Shown in pieces: positions 16,335-25,019 of a stretch of DNA of 64,000 nt. How positions within the stretch are numbered: position 1 is the first letter of the stretch; the number at the start of each line of letters is the position of its first letter. The position numbers were made by a program, and so were the translations under genes. A model generated the notes under the pieces. That model did no database searches. It was not told the origin of the DNA and saw only the letters and a program-made list of their open reading frames with translations. The DNA comes from CAVWCW01 sp963753615 (GTDB lineage Bacteria > Pseudomonadota > Gammaproteobacteria > Chromatiales > Chromatiaceae), in NCBI GenBank assembly GCA_963753615.1, contig CAVWCW010000002.1, forward strand, positions 62,001-126,000, written 5' to 3'.

Positions 16335-18062
16335 ATGAACTTTTCACGTTTACTGCCTCTGCATGCATTGGTGGCGGCCACAACCCTTGCTTTTTCGTGT
16401 CTACCACAGATCGGCTATGGTGGTGCTTATATTTTTGCTGGAGAGTCCAACGGCACCGGTATTATTACCCACCCCACCGGATATCTGGGTACCGGTGGTG
16501 TCCTCCAAGTCAAAGTTTGCATTAATCCAACAAGCCCAAACGCTATTGATATGGTATTGCCGCTGCAAAACATCGTCCGGACTTTCAATCAGCGGACTCC
16601 GAGGACTCCGAATCTCATCAAAGGAACCAGCAACAACATTCCCTCCGGTTCTTACGATTTCGAATCGGTCGCCCTGCATGAGGTCGGCCATTGCATTGGC
16701 TTGGCGCATGTCAATGCAGCGTCTGAGTCAGGGCTCAGCGGCGACAACCAAAATTACACAAAGGCAACCGATGGCGCCAATAATGTTTTTGACCTCAACA
16801 GCGGTAGCGACGGAGTAATTGGCTCGGGTGATGATGTGCGGGGCGACGACATCAATCTGCACTGGTTTGAAATCAGTACTAACGATCCTTTCGGCATCGC
16901 TCCGGCTGGAACGGTAGATACGCTAACCTACAGCATGGATCTAGCCGACCTGCCGGCCGGACACAATTTCGCCGCAAACGCCAGTCGCGACGTCAGTACG
17001 CTTTTAGGTTATGGCAGTAGCGAAGCGGTGATGCAGCAAGGCACGTACAGCGATGAGGCGCAACGGACGCTCGTTGGTGACGGTGTGGCGACGCTGGAAT
17101 TGGCGATGGCTGGCTTGGACGAAACAGCCGGTACAGCGGACGATTATTCCATCGAATTAGTCTACGGAGGGATAAGCAGCAGCGGCTGCGATGTCACGCT
17201 CGCTTTCGACAATACAGAAACTGGCTTCGCGGTCTGCCAGACGGGAGGTCAGTTCGTTAACGGCACTCACGTGCGGATAACCTCTGCGAATGTCTACTTT
17301 AATACCGGATATAACTGGTTTTTTAACGATGTCAGCAACTCGGCGGATAAGATCGGCGTCTACCGGCCAAGCAGCAGCCGTTTCTATCTCGATCTTGACG
17401 AGAATAGAGCATGGGATGGAATGCCACCTGATTTTACCAGTGTTCTGGGTGTCGCAGGCGATCACCCAATCACCGGAGACTGGGATGGCGACGGTATCGA
17501 CGATTTCGGCGTCCGGCGGAACAACCTCTTCTTCCTGGACCTCAATGGCAACAGGGTTTGGGACGCCGGGGTTGACGGGGTATTTGGCTTTGGTGCCAGT
17601 ACGGATGTCCCAGTCATCGGAGACTGGGACGGCGACGGTATCGATGATTTCGGCATCCGACGGAACAACCTCTTCTTTGTCGATCTCAATGGCAACAGGG
17701 TCTGGGATGTCGGGGTTGACGGAATATTTCCCTTCGGTACCGCTACGGATCTCCCGGTCATCGGCGACTGGGATGGCGACGGAATCGATGATTTCGGCAT
17801 TCGGCGGAACCAACTCTTCTTCCTCGATCTCAATGGCAACAGGGTTTGGGATGTCGGCGTAGACGGGGTATTTGCCTTCGGCACCAGTACGGATCATGCG
17901 GTCATCGGAGACTGGAATGCAGATGGTATCGATGATTTCGGCATTCGGCGGAACCACCTCTTCTTCCTCGACCTCAACGGCAACAATGTTTGGGATGTCG
18001 GGGTGGACGGGGTATTTCCGTTCGGAGTGAGCAGCGATATGCCGCTATCCGGGAATTGGTGA
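16335..18062 (+). CDS. Secreted metzincin-type zinc metalloprotease with C-terminal Asp-rich repeats
   Basis: 575 residues from ATG 16335, which begins a signal peptide ending near residue 29. HEVGHCIGLAH (about 115-125) fits HExxHxxGxxH, three histidine zinc ligands plus the catalytic Glu of metzincins; the conserved Met-turn could not be placed by eye. The middle part has an Asp-rich linker. From about residue 340 five related modules follow. Four are nearly identical 48-residue copies, each with GDWDGDGIDDFG (a DxDxDG calcium-binding-type loop, as in FG-GAP or dockerin loops) and FFLDLNGNRVWD. The last copy ends at the C-terminus. Likely an extracellular, calcium-stabilised protease. GC is lower than in core genes, suggesting acquisition. 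Confidence 0.8.
   Translation: MNFSRLLPLHALVAATTLAFSCLPQIGYGGAYIFAGESNGTGIITHPTGYLGTGGVLQVKVCINPTSPNAIDMVLPLQNIVRTFNQRTPRTPNLIKGTSNNIPSGSYDFESVALHEVGHCIGLAHVNAASESGLSGDNQNYTKATDGANNVFDLNSGSDGVIGSGDDVRGDDINLHWFEISTNDPFGIAPAGTVDTLTYSMDLADLPAGHNFAANASRDVSTLLGYGSSEAVMQQGTYSDEAQRTLVGDGVATLELAMAGLDETAGTADDYSIELVYGGISSSGCDVTLAFDNTETGFAVCQTGGQFVNGTHVRITSANVYFNTGYNWFFNDVSNSADKIGVYRPSSSRFYLDLDENRAWDGMPPDFTSVLGVAGDHPITGDWDGDGIDDFGVRRNNLFFLDLNGNRVWDAGVDGVFGFGASTDVPVIGDWDGDGIDDFGIRRNNLFFVDLNGNRVWDVGVDGIFPFGTATDLPVIGDWDGDGIDDFGIRRNQLFFLDLNGNRVWDVGVDGVFAFGTSTDHAVIGDWNADGIDDFGIRRNHLFFLDLNGNNVWDVGVDGVFPFGVSSDMPLSGNW
17475..18050 (+). repeat. Four 144-bp tandem repeats within the metalloprotease gene
   Basis: Units begin at 17475, 17619, 17763 and 17907, each encoding 48 residues starting GDWDGDGIDDFG (GDWNADGIDDFG in the last). 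High nucleotide identity implies recent duplication or gene conversion, so copy number may vary between strains and assemblies. Confidence 0.9.
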
Positions 18063-18401
18063 CAGCGACGGGAGATCGAGAATCCTAACGCCTAGGATGG
18101 ACGCAGGGATGCTTTAGATAGGGTGATTCAATCCCCCTGGCGGTTTCGCCAGGGGGCTCTTTAGGCCTGAGTTCCGCTCAGGAGATACGGAGCCAGACTC
18201 GGATTGCTTCGGAACAAGCAATTCGACCACGGCCACTTTTGTTCGCAAAAGGCGCTGGGCACTGGCCGCCGCTCAACTCGGCGTCAGCCTCAAGAGAAAG
18301 CCGTTCTATAAGCGAAGATCAGAAAATTCGTCATTTCGCCCTGACCATGGAGTGATGGATCGACCTGTCGGCAACTTCAGTTTCGGCAGCTTGAATTACC
18401 T
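18063..18401. other. Intergenic region with terminator
   Basis: A hairpin of 10 perfect base pairs (CCCCCTGGCG at 18133-18142, CGCCAGGGGG at 18147-18156) is followed by CTCTTT; it probably terminates both the protease gene and the convergent PAS gene. The rest has no recognisable feature. Confidence 0.6.
18133..18162 (+). terminator. Terminator after the metalloprotease gene
   Basis: 10-bp GC-rich stem, GTTT loop, short T-rich tail. The weak T-run makes efficiency uncertain. Confidence 0.65.
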
Positions 18402-19958
18402 CTAGCGCGCACTCGCAGTCCGAGCCGAAGCCTTGCGCTCTGACGTGTCGATAACGGTCGCCAACACGAATTGCTTCCCATGGTCGAGGCAGGGGTTTAG
18501 CCCCACTTCAACTGGAAATTCCCGCCCGTCTTTTCTAAGCGCTTTCAGCTCGCGCTGGCCGCCCATCTTGCGGACCTCGGGGTGTTTCAGGAATTCGGCC
18601 CGCAGGCGGGCGTGGCCTTCGCGCATGCCGGTTGGCAACAAGCTCTCTACCGAGGAGCCTTCGAGATCACCCTTGGCGTACCCGAACATGGCGTCGGCCG
18701 CGGGATTGCTCATCACGATCGCGCCATCGGGATCGACCAGCAGTAAGCCGACGGTGCTAGCCTCCACCAACAAACGAAAGCGTTGCTCCAGCTCTTTGAG
18801 CCGCTCCATGTTTTGAGCATGGGCCATGGCGTGGGCAATATTCAGCTCGGCCCGCTTTTCCGCCATTTGGCTGCGCAGGTAAAACACTAGCGACCAGGCG
18901 TAAGCGGCCAGTAGCAGAATGGCCCCGAGAATGACCGGAAGGCGCGTTTCGCGGCGCTCGTTGATCAGCGTACTAATCGGCTTATATGAAACCAGCGTCA
19001 GCCACGAATTGTCCGAGATCACTCTGAGAGGCGAGCTGGAATCGCCTTCCAATGCCCGCGCGAGATTGCCGACCACGTCCGCCGGAGAAAGAGTTTCCCA
19101 AACCCAGAACTCGTTATCCACTTCGATACTGCCGGAACGGCCTGACGAGATATGACTCCACGCTATAGGCTTGAGTTGCGGGAAACTGCTGGCATAGCCC
19201 GGGTGCGATGGCATTCCAAACGCCGAGTCGAGGGCGGTCAGGATTTGTCCTTCCCCGTTTAGCAGCCAATATTCGGCATCCGGGACGCTATTTTCGATGT
19301 CTTCCACGACCCCGAGCAGATATTTGACATCGATGTTGACGATCAGAATACCGCGTCGCTCGCCCCGGCTGTCCTCGACGCCAATGGCGACCCGCAATAC
19401 CGGCCTCAGCGGGGTTTCGATCTCTCCCTGCTCGACGTTCAGATCGATCTTCGAAACATAGATTTCCCCTGCGAGCATGTTGTTAGCGGCGACGAAGTAG
19501 TAACGCTTGCTTTTGTCCTGCAGGTCAGCTTGGGCGACCGAATAGGGCGCACCTCGATCGCGCATCGCGCGGATGCGCTCCCTTCCCGTCTCGTCTATCC
19601 ATCGAACTTGTTGGTAGGTAGGATTCCGCCTCGCCAGTATCAGCATTTCGGACGCTAAGGCCCTTAGATTGGCCGGGTGAGGGGCGTCAATCGCCTGCCG
19701 GACAGCCGCTTCCCGCGCCAGACTGGACAAGTGGTTGGATGCACTGAAAACTTCGGCACCGATGAAACCGCTAAGCAGGTGCAATTGAGCCAGTTCACGC
19801 GCAGCGATTCCTTCCATTTGCGCACGGGACCGCAGTTCTATGAAGGAAAACCCTGTGGCCAGAATTACCGCGGCTACCGGCAGAAACAGGACGAGAAACT
19901 GCCGAGTCGGGAACCGCATGCGGCGCTCACCGATAGGCAACTCGTGCTTTGAGATCAT
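18402..19958 (-). CDS. Membrane sensor protein: Cache-type periplasmic domain plus PAS domain, no output domain
   Basis: 518 residues from the ATG at 19958 (a TTG 30 bp upstream is possible). Transmembrane helix near the N-terminus (FLVLFLPVAAVILATGF), a periplasmic ligand-binding region of about 290 residues of the double-Cache type (YYFVAANNMLAGEIYVSKID, RRGILIVNIDVKYLLG), a second helix (LPVILGAILLLAAYAWSLVF), a coiled-coil linker, and a PAS domain (LLVEASTVGLLLVDPDGAIV, EGHARLRAEFL). The protein stops just after the PAS domain; the usual kinase, GGDEF or EAL domain is absent and no such gene follows. It may be a truncated sensor or signal through a separate partner. Confidence 0.75.
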   Translation of the reverse strand: MISKHELPIGERRMRFPTRQFLVLFLPVAAVILATGFSFIELRSRAQMEGIAARELAQLHLLSGFIGAEVFSASNHLSSLAREAAVRQAIDAPHPANLRALASEMLILARRNPTYQQVRWIDETGRERIRAMRDRGAPYSVAQADLQDKSKRYYFVAANNMLAGEIYVSKIDLNVEQGEIETPLRPVLRVAIGVEDSRGERRGILIVNIDVKYLLGVVEDIENSVPDAEYWLLNGEGQILTALDSAFGMPSHPGYASSFPQLKPIAWSHISSGRSGSIEVDNEFWVWETLSPADVVGNLARALEGDSSSPLRVISDNSWLTLVSYKPISTLINERRETRLPVILGAILLLAAYAWSLVFYLRSQMAEKRAELNIAHAMAHAQNMERLKELEQRFRLLVEASTVGLLLVDPDGAIVMSNPAADAMFGYAKGDLEGSSVESLLPTGMREGHARLRAEFLKHPEVRKMGGQRELKALRKDGREFPVEVGLNPCLDHGKQFVLATVIDTSERKASARTASAR

Positions 19959-19988
19959 TGGCGTATTCCGGGGGCAAGCAATTCCCAA

Positions 19989-20407
19989 ACAAGGCCGACG
20001 ACTTTTGGCGTGGGAATCGGTATCAAAGCAGGAGGGCGCTGGAAAATCAATGCCAAACGCGACCGCTGTCCAAGGGTTGGCGGATAGCCCTCTTTATGGC
20101 GGGCCCCGTGGTTGCCCTTATCGTACACATTGTCACGATTAACTTGGAAACGCCCCATAGTATCGAACAGAGTCAATGGCATGCAGCCACTGGCGGCTCC
20201 TTGTTTGTCGGGCTGACGCGGTTGAATCATCTCTGACGTCCCGATCATAAGGGCAGTCGGCGATACGGCGCTGGCGCTTGCGGCTGAAGCGGGCGACGAA
20301 GGCGCCCGGGGCCCGGGTGGGGGCAAGGCCCGCATTCGGACGGGTCGGAAAGTTGACGCTCTCCAACCGCATGAACATCAGAGCGGGCAGCATCAGCACG
20401 CCGTGGC
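19989..20407. other. Stretch without a supported gene
   Basis: An open frame on the minus strand (20139-20429) has no recognisable domain and could be the remnant 3' part of the membrane-protein fragment that ends at 20408. No promoter or terminator could be assigned with confidence. Confidence 0.35.
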
Positions 20408-20608
20408 TCACCCGGGCGTCCCGTTGCATGGAGCGGCCCGGGTCCAGAGTGTCGACGCGGCGGCAAAGACTGTGATGAACAGGGGCAGCAGCAAAGGACC
20501 CATGACCGGGGCCGCCGCCCGCGTCTCCGCGACCAGGACCACGAAAGCTGCGCCCAGCAGCAGGAAACGGCCCAGGCGCAAACGGCTCGGTTCATCCCGG
20601 GCGGTCAT
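20408..20608 (-). pseudogene. Membrane-protein fragment, possibly the N-terminus of an AI-2E-type permease
   Basis: 66 residues. The first 50 contain a hydrophobic helix FLLLGAAFVVLVA, then TRAAAPVMGPLLLPLFITVF, resembling the first helices of AI-2E / PerM-type transporters (usually about 350 residues). The text then loses sense (TLWTRAAPC) and stops. It starts 8 bp after the stop of the lipoprotein gene, so it sits in an operon-like position. Family assignment is tentative; a genuine short membrane protein is the alternative. Confidence 0.35.
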
Positions 20609-20616
20609 GGGGCGGC

Positions 20617-21033
20617 TCAGCGGAACTCCGGGATTTCGCTACCCAGGCGCCAAAGCTTCAACTCCGCATCGTAGTTCCAGAACTGGCGGTCAAGCAGCGT
20701 CTTCAGGCGCTGGGTGTCCTCATGGTAGAAGCCGATCTCGACCGTCTGGACTGCGGTGACGTCATCGAGCATCGCCGGCGCGGCCTTTACCTGGTAGGAA
20801 ACGATGTGGGTCTGATCCAGGCCGTCGGGGATGCCGCTGCTCGCCACGTCCTCCGCCGGCCGGAAGGAGTATGCATCGGTGATCGATTTCCAGCGCAGCG
20901 TGTTTTCGTAACTGTTGAGGGTGGCCTCCAGGTCATTGGCCTGGCGCTTCTCTTCGATCTTCTTGCACCCGGGCAGGCTCAGGGCCAGGGCGAGCAGGAG
21001 CAGTCCGGCAAGGCCGATGCGGGCGAGGGGCAT
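20617..21033 (-). CDS. Predicted lipoprotein of unknown function
   Basis: 138 residues from the ATG at 21033 (an in-frame ATG at 21069 would add 12 residues). The N-terminus is a lipoprotein signal with lipobox LPGC followed by KKIEE, predicting a lipid-anchored periplasmic protein. The mature part is about 120 residues with YENTLRWKSITDAY and QTVEIGFYHEDTQRLKTLLD. No family recognised. The promoter would lie in the 138-bp gap shared with the divergent TraB gene. Confidence 0.75.
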   Translation of the reverse strand: MPLARIGLAGLLLLALALSLPGCKKIEEKRQANDLEATLNSYENTLRWKSITDAYSFRPAEDVASSGIPDGLDQTHIVSYQVKAAPAMLDDVTAVQTVEIGFYHEDTQRLKTLLDRQFWNYDAELKLWRLGSEIPEFR

Positions 21034-21170
21034 GGGCGCGGTTTTCCTTGGTTGCGGCAGTCCACTCATGGTACGCAAGACCTGGACCCCAGGCCAGTGC
21101 CAGTGCCGGCAAGGTGGTGGTTTGGGGTATCATGCCCCATTTTTGGTTGCGCCTTTGCTCCGGAGCCCCG

Positions 21171-22370
21171 ATGACCTCCCAGCCTGTCCAGGAACCCCGC
21201 ATCGACCTGCAACTCGGCGCCAGCCGGGTGACCCTGTTGGGCACCGCCCACGTATCCCGGGCGAGCGCCGAGGAGGTGCGCGAACTGCTGGCCGGGGGCG
21301 ACTATGACGCGGTGGCGGTGGAACTCTGCCCGAGCCGCTACAACGCCCTCCTGAATCCGGACGAACTCGCCAAGATGGATCTGTTCCGGGTGTTGCGAGA
21401 CGGCAAGGCGCCGATGGTGGTGGCCAGTCTGGCCCTCGGGGCCTATCAGCAGCGCCTGGCGGATCAGTTCGGCATCGAGCCCGGGGCCGAGCAGCGCCAG
21501 GCCATCCGCTCCGCCCAGGACAGCAAGATGCCGATCCTGCTGATCGACCGCGAAATCGGCATCACCCTCAAGCGGGTAAGCCGCAATCTGCCCTGGTGGC
21601 AGCGCTTCGGCCTGTTCGCCGGGCTGGTGGCGAGCCTGGTGACCAGCGAGGAGGTGGACGAGGCTGAGATCGAGCGCCTCAAGGAAGGGGATGTGCTGGA
21701 GAGCACCTTCGCCCAGTTCGCCGAGCGCGAGCGCCACCTCTATCGGCCCCTGATCGAGGAGCGTGACCAATACATGGCGGCGCGCCTGCGCCAGGAGATC
21801 GAGCGCAGCGGCCATGCCAATGTCCTGGCGGTGGTCGGTGCCGGGCACCTCGCCGGCATCGCGCGCGCCCTGGAGGAGCAGAGCGCACCACCGGCCCAAA
21901 TGGTTGCGGAGCTGGACCGGATACCCGCTCCCAGCCGCTGGCCCAAGCTGATTCCCTGGCTGATCGTGGCCCTGATCCTGGTGGGCTTCGGCATCGGCTT
22001 CAGCCGCAGCAGTGAGCTGGGTTGGCAACTGGTGTTGGACTGGGTGCTGATTAACGGCGGGCTGTCCGCTCTCGGCGCCCTGATTGCCATGGCCCATCCC
22101 TTGACCACCCTGACCGCTTTTCTGGCCGCCCCGCTCACCTCGCTCAATCCCACCATCGGGGCAGGCATGGTCACCGCCGCGGTGGAGATCTATCTGCGCC
22201 GCCCCGAGGTGGGGGATTTCAGCCGCCTGCGCAAGGACACCACTAGCCTCAAGGGCTGGTGGCACAACCGAGTGTCCCGCACCCTGCTGGTGTTCCTGTT
22301 CAGCACCTTGGGCTCGGCAGCCGGCACCTACCTGGCCGGGTTCCGCATCTTCGGCCGCCTGGCGGGCTGA
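21171..22370 (+). CDS. TraB/PrgY-family membrane protein
   Basis: 399 residues. The N-terminal TraB domain has the LGTAHVSRAS motif near residue 22, an ELCPSRYNALL segment and VVGAGHLAGI around residue 230. The C-terminal third has several hydrophobic helices (WLIVALILVGFGIGF, VLINGGLSALGALIAMAHP, LLVFLFSTLGSAAGTYLAGF). Related proteins include Enterococcus PrgY, which limits a peptide pheromone, and Tiki-type metalloproteases; the GxxH and GH residues are the presumed metal ligands. Function in proteobacteria is unknown. The ATG at 21171 directly precedes the domain. Confidence 0.85.
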   Translation: MTSQPVQEPRIDLQLGASRVTLLGTAHVSRASAEEVRELLAGGDYDAVAVELCPSRYNALLNPDELAKMDLFRVLRDGKAPMVVASLALGAYQQRLADQFGIEPGAEQRQAIRSAQDSKMPILLIDREIGITLKRVSRNLPWWQRFGLFAGLVASLVTSEEVDEAEIERLKEGDVLESTFAQFAERERHLYRPLIEERDQYMAARLRQEIERSGHANVLAVVGAGHLAGIARALEEQSAPPAQMVAELDRIPAPSRWPKLIPWLIVALILVGFGIGFSRSSELGWQLVLDWVLINGGLSALGALIAMAHPLTTLTAFLAAPLTSLNPTIGAGMVTAAVEIYLRRPEVGDFSRLRKDTTSLKGWWHNRVSRTLLVFLFSTLGSAAGTYLAGFRIFGRLAG

Positions 22371-22459
22371 ATTGCCGGGCTGCTGGGTCGGCCGAGAACG
22401 GCTGCTAGTCCTTGCGTTTCCCCGGAACCGCCCCGGGCCCTGAGCCCCTGGGGCCGATA

Positions 22460-23233
22460 CTATTCCCCCTTCCTGGGCTTTTCGGCGGGCCTTTTTATCC
22501 CCTCCCCCATCAACGGCCGCATGGCGTGCAGCAGGTTGGCGAAGAGATGGCCATTCGCCCGCTCCTCGCCTGCCAGCAGTTGCTTCATGTGCTCGCGCTG
22601 CGTGGGGGCGCTGAAGCAGGCAGGGCAGCTGTCGGGGATTACTGGCAGCCCGGCGCTACGGGCATAGGCTCCGGTCTGGGTCTCCCGGCAATACACCAGG
22701 GGCCGGATAATGCGCAGGTCGCCGTCGTCGTTCACATAGTGGGCGCGCATGGTGCGCAGTTGGCCGCCGTGGAAGGCCGACATCAAAAAGCTCTCCGCCA
22801 GGTCATCCAGGTGCTGGGCCAGGGCCAGCACGTTGTAACCCCGCTGCCGGCACTGGGTATACATGATGCCGCGCTTCATGCGCGAGCAGTAGGCGCAGAA
22901 GGAGTCCCCCTGCAGCCGGGTCTTGGCCTCCTCCATGATCGGCTGCTCGGCGTAGACATAGGGCACCCCCAGGGCCTCGTAGTAGGCCTTTAGCGGTGCC
23001 GGATCGAAGCCCTCCACCTCAGGATCCACGGTGATGGCTCCCAGTTCGAAGTGCACCGGGGCATAGGTCTGGAGGTGGCGCAGGATCGCCAGCAGCGACA
23101 GGGAATCCTTGCCCCCGGACACGCCGAGCAGGATGCGGTCGCCGTCGCGGATCATCCCGTAATCGGCAATCGCGCGCCCGACCTTGCGCAGCAGGGACTT
23201 GGGCGGTTTCATGCGGATCGGCTCGGTATTCAT
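22460..23233 (-). CDS. ttcA: tRNA 2-thiocytidine(32) synthetase TtcA
   Basis: 257 residues from the ATG at 23233. PP-loop SGGKDSLSLL (ATP pyrophosphatase), CAYCSRMKRG and CPACFSAPT supply the cysteines that bind the Fe-S cluster, and ALAQHLDDLAESFLMSAFHGG is characteristic of TtcA. It thiolates C32 of some tRNAs. An open frame extends far upstream of this start but runs across the divergent SPFH gene and is not translated sense. Confidence 0.94.
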   Translation of the reverse strand: MNTEPIRMKPPKSLLRKVGRAIADYGMIRDGDRILLGVSGGKDSLSLLAILRHLQTYAPVHFELGAITVDPEVEGFDPAPLKAYYEALGVPYVYAEQPIMEEAKTRLQGDSFCAYCSRMKRGIMYTQCRQRGYNVLALAQHLDDLAESFLMSAFHGGQLRTMRAHYVNDDGDLRIIRPLVYCRETQTGAYARSAGLPVIPDSCPACFSAPTQREHMKQLLAGEERANGHLFANLLHAMRPLMGEGIKRPAEKPRKGE

Positions 23234-23356
23234 GGCCGCGCAGTTTACCGCAAACCGGCCTGGGTCCGGTGCGTTTACAATCCCCCGGTTCTCCAGCACT
23301 ATAACCGCATGGCCTGCCCCAATTTCGGGAGCGGCGGTTGGGATGTGGAGGCAGCG

Positions 23357-24307
23357 ATGTTCGAGTTCCTGTTCAGTTTCTGGGTCGGCCTGGCCGCCGT
23401 GATCGTCGCGGTGGTGTTCAAGGGGGTCAAGTTCGTGCCCCAGAACCGGGCCTATGTGGTGGAGCGCTTCGGCCGCTACCACTCCACCCGAATCGCCGGC
23501 CTGAACCTCATCATTCCCTTTATCGACCGCATCGCCTACGACCGCTCCCTCAAGGAGCAGGCGGTGGACGTGCCGAGCCAGAGTGCCATCACCCAGGACA
23601 ACATCAGCCTGGCGGTGGACGGTGTCCTGTATCTCAAGGTCATCGATCCCTACAAGGTCAGCTACGGGGTGGAGGACTATGTGTTCGCCGTCACCCAGTT
23701 GGCCCAGACCACCATGCGCTCCGAGATCGGCAAGATGCCCCTGGACAAGACCTTCGAAGAGCGCGACTCCCTCAACATCGCCATCGTCGGTTCCATCAAC
23801 GAGGCGGCGGGGCCCTGGGGGGTGCAGGTGCTGCGCTACGAGATCAAGGACATCGAGCCGCCGCGCACGGTGCTCGAGGCGATGGAGCGGCAAATGAAGG
23901 CGGAGCGCGAAAAGCGCGCCGTGATCCTGGAGTCCGAGGGCCAGCGTCAGTCCGCCATCAACGTGGCCGAGGGCCACAAGCAGTCCAAGGTGCTGGCCGC
24001 AGAGGCCGACCGGGCCGAGCAGATACTGCAGGCGGAGGGCGAGGCCAAGGCAATCGAGATGGTAGCCGACGCCAGGGCCAATGCCCTGCGTGCGGTGGGC
24101 GAGGCCGCTGCTACGGAGAAAGGCCAGAAGGCGGTGCAGCTCGACCTGGCCACCCGCGCCATCGCGGCCCGCGAGGCCATCGCTCGGGATTCCTCCATCG
24201 TGCTGATGGACGGCAAATCCAGCGAGGCCGGCACTATGGTGGCCGAGGCGGTTGCCATTGTCAGCGCCATGAACAAGAGCGAGGCCTTCAAGTCGTCGAG
24301 CACCTAG
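23357..24307 (+). CDS. qmcA: SPFH/Band-7 family membrane protein (QmcA/paraslipin type)
   Basis: 316 residues: one N-terminal membrane helix (FWVGLAAVIVAVVFKG), a Band-7 domain (VPQNRAYVVERFGRYH; DRSLKEQAVDVPSQSAITQD) and a long Ala/Glu-rich coiled coil (about 180-280). SPFH proteins form large cage-like assemblies in the inner membrane, often around FtsH-type proteases. It is paired with an NfeD-type gene 2 bp downstream, the usual arrangement. Confidence 0.9.
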   Translation: MFEFLFSFWVGLAAVIVAVVFKGVKFVPQNRAYVVERFGRYHSTRIAGLNLIIPFIDRIAYDRSLKEQAVDVPSQSAITQDNISLAVDGVLYLKVIDPYKVSYGVEDYVFAVTQLAQTTMRSEIGKMPLDKTFEERDSLNIAIVGSINEAAGPWGVQVLRYEIKDIEPPRTVLEAMERQMKAEREKRAVILESEGQRQSAINVAEGHKQSKVLAAEADRAEQILQAEGEAKAIEMVADARANALRAVGEAAATEKGQKAVQLDLATRAIAAREAIARDSSIVLMDGKSSEAGTMVAEAVAIVSAMNKSEAFKSSST

Positions 24308-24309
24308 CC

Positions 24310-24807
24310 ATGATCGACTTCTTCAACAACAATCAGCACGCCTTCTGGCTCAGCGCCGGCTTTGTCATCCTGCTGGTCGAGCTTGGGGTGTTCGGCCTGT
24401 CCTCCGGGGTGCTGATGTTCACCGGCCTCAGTGCACTGGTCACCGGAGGCCTGATCTGGAGTGGCCTGCTGCCCGCCACCTGGCTGGCCGGCAGCGCCAG
24501 CTTCGGCATCGGCTCCGGGATCATCGCCCTGCTGCTGTGGAAGCCCCTGCTCAAGCTGCAAACCTTCGAGACGCCGGCCAAGGACAACAGCAGCGACCTC
24601 GTCGGCTATCGCTTTGTGCTGGACGGGCCGCTCGCCCCAGGCGCCCCAGCGAGCACCCGCTACTCGGGTATCCAATGGCGGGTGGAGTTGGAGCCCGGCA
24701 GCCCGACGGAGCGTCTGGAGCCCGGCACCCTGGTGGAAGTTCGTTCCCTGGATGCGGGGGTTTTTCGGGTGGCCCGCGCGGAGGAAAAGCGCGATACCGG
24801 CAGTTGA
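24310..24807 (+). CDS. NfeD-family membrane protein (YbbJ-like)
   Basis: 165 residues with three or four hydrophobic helices in the first 80 residues (FWLSAGFVILLVELGVFGLS; GIGSGIIALLLWKPLL) and a C-terminal OB-fold-like domain ending in LEPGTLVEVRSLDAGVFRVA, the usual NfeD finish. Starts 2 bp after the SPFH gene stop, so the two are co-translated and act as partners. It lacks a ClpP-like protease domain, i.e. the short NfeD form. Confidence 0.88.
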   Translation: MIDFFNNNQHAFWLSAGFVILLVELGVFGLSSGVLMFTGLSALVTGGLIWSGLLPATWLAGSASFGIGSGIIALLLWKPLLKLQTFETPAKDNSSDLVGYRFVLDGPLAPGAPASTRYSGIQWRVELEPGSPTERLEPGTLVEVRSLDAGVFRVARAEEKRDTGS

Positions 24808-24981
24808 TGCGGAGGCTGGTGGACGCGCGGGATCGCCGCTTTCGCTTTCGATCAGGAACTGGCTTGGCAATTGATGGTCAAGTGCGGCGGGGAGGAGGAC
24901 GGGGTGCGCTTCCCTCCGGGTACGGGCGATGAACGACGTCGTTCGGATGGCGCACTAGCCACCCGAATGTAAGCGCTGAGC

Positions 24982-25011
24982 GTCGAACCCGAACCCGGGT
25001 TCGGGTTCGAC
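24982..25011. repeat. Perfect 30-bp palindrome between convergent genes
   Basis: The 15 bases starting GTCGAACCCG are followed immediately by their exact reverse complement, with no loop. It lies 9 bp beyond the stop codon of the DUF533 gene and downstream of the NfeD gene, so it may act as a bidirectional terminator-like structure, although no T-run follows. Confidence 0.8.
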
Positions 25012-25019
25012 TGGCCGGG

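Noticed and set aside
22460..23977. Long version of ttcA (505 codons)
   Set aside because: The upstream 248 codons run antisense through the SPFH gene; TtcA homology begins at the ATG at 23233.
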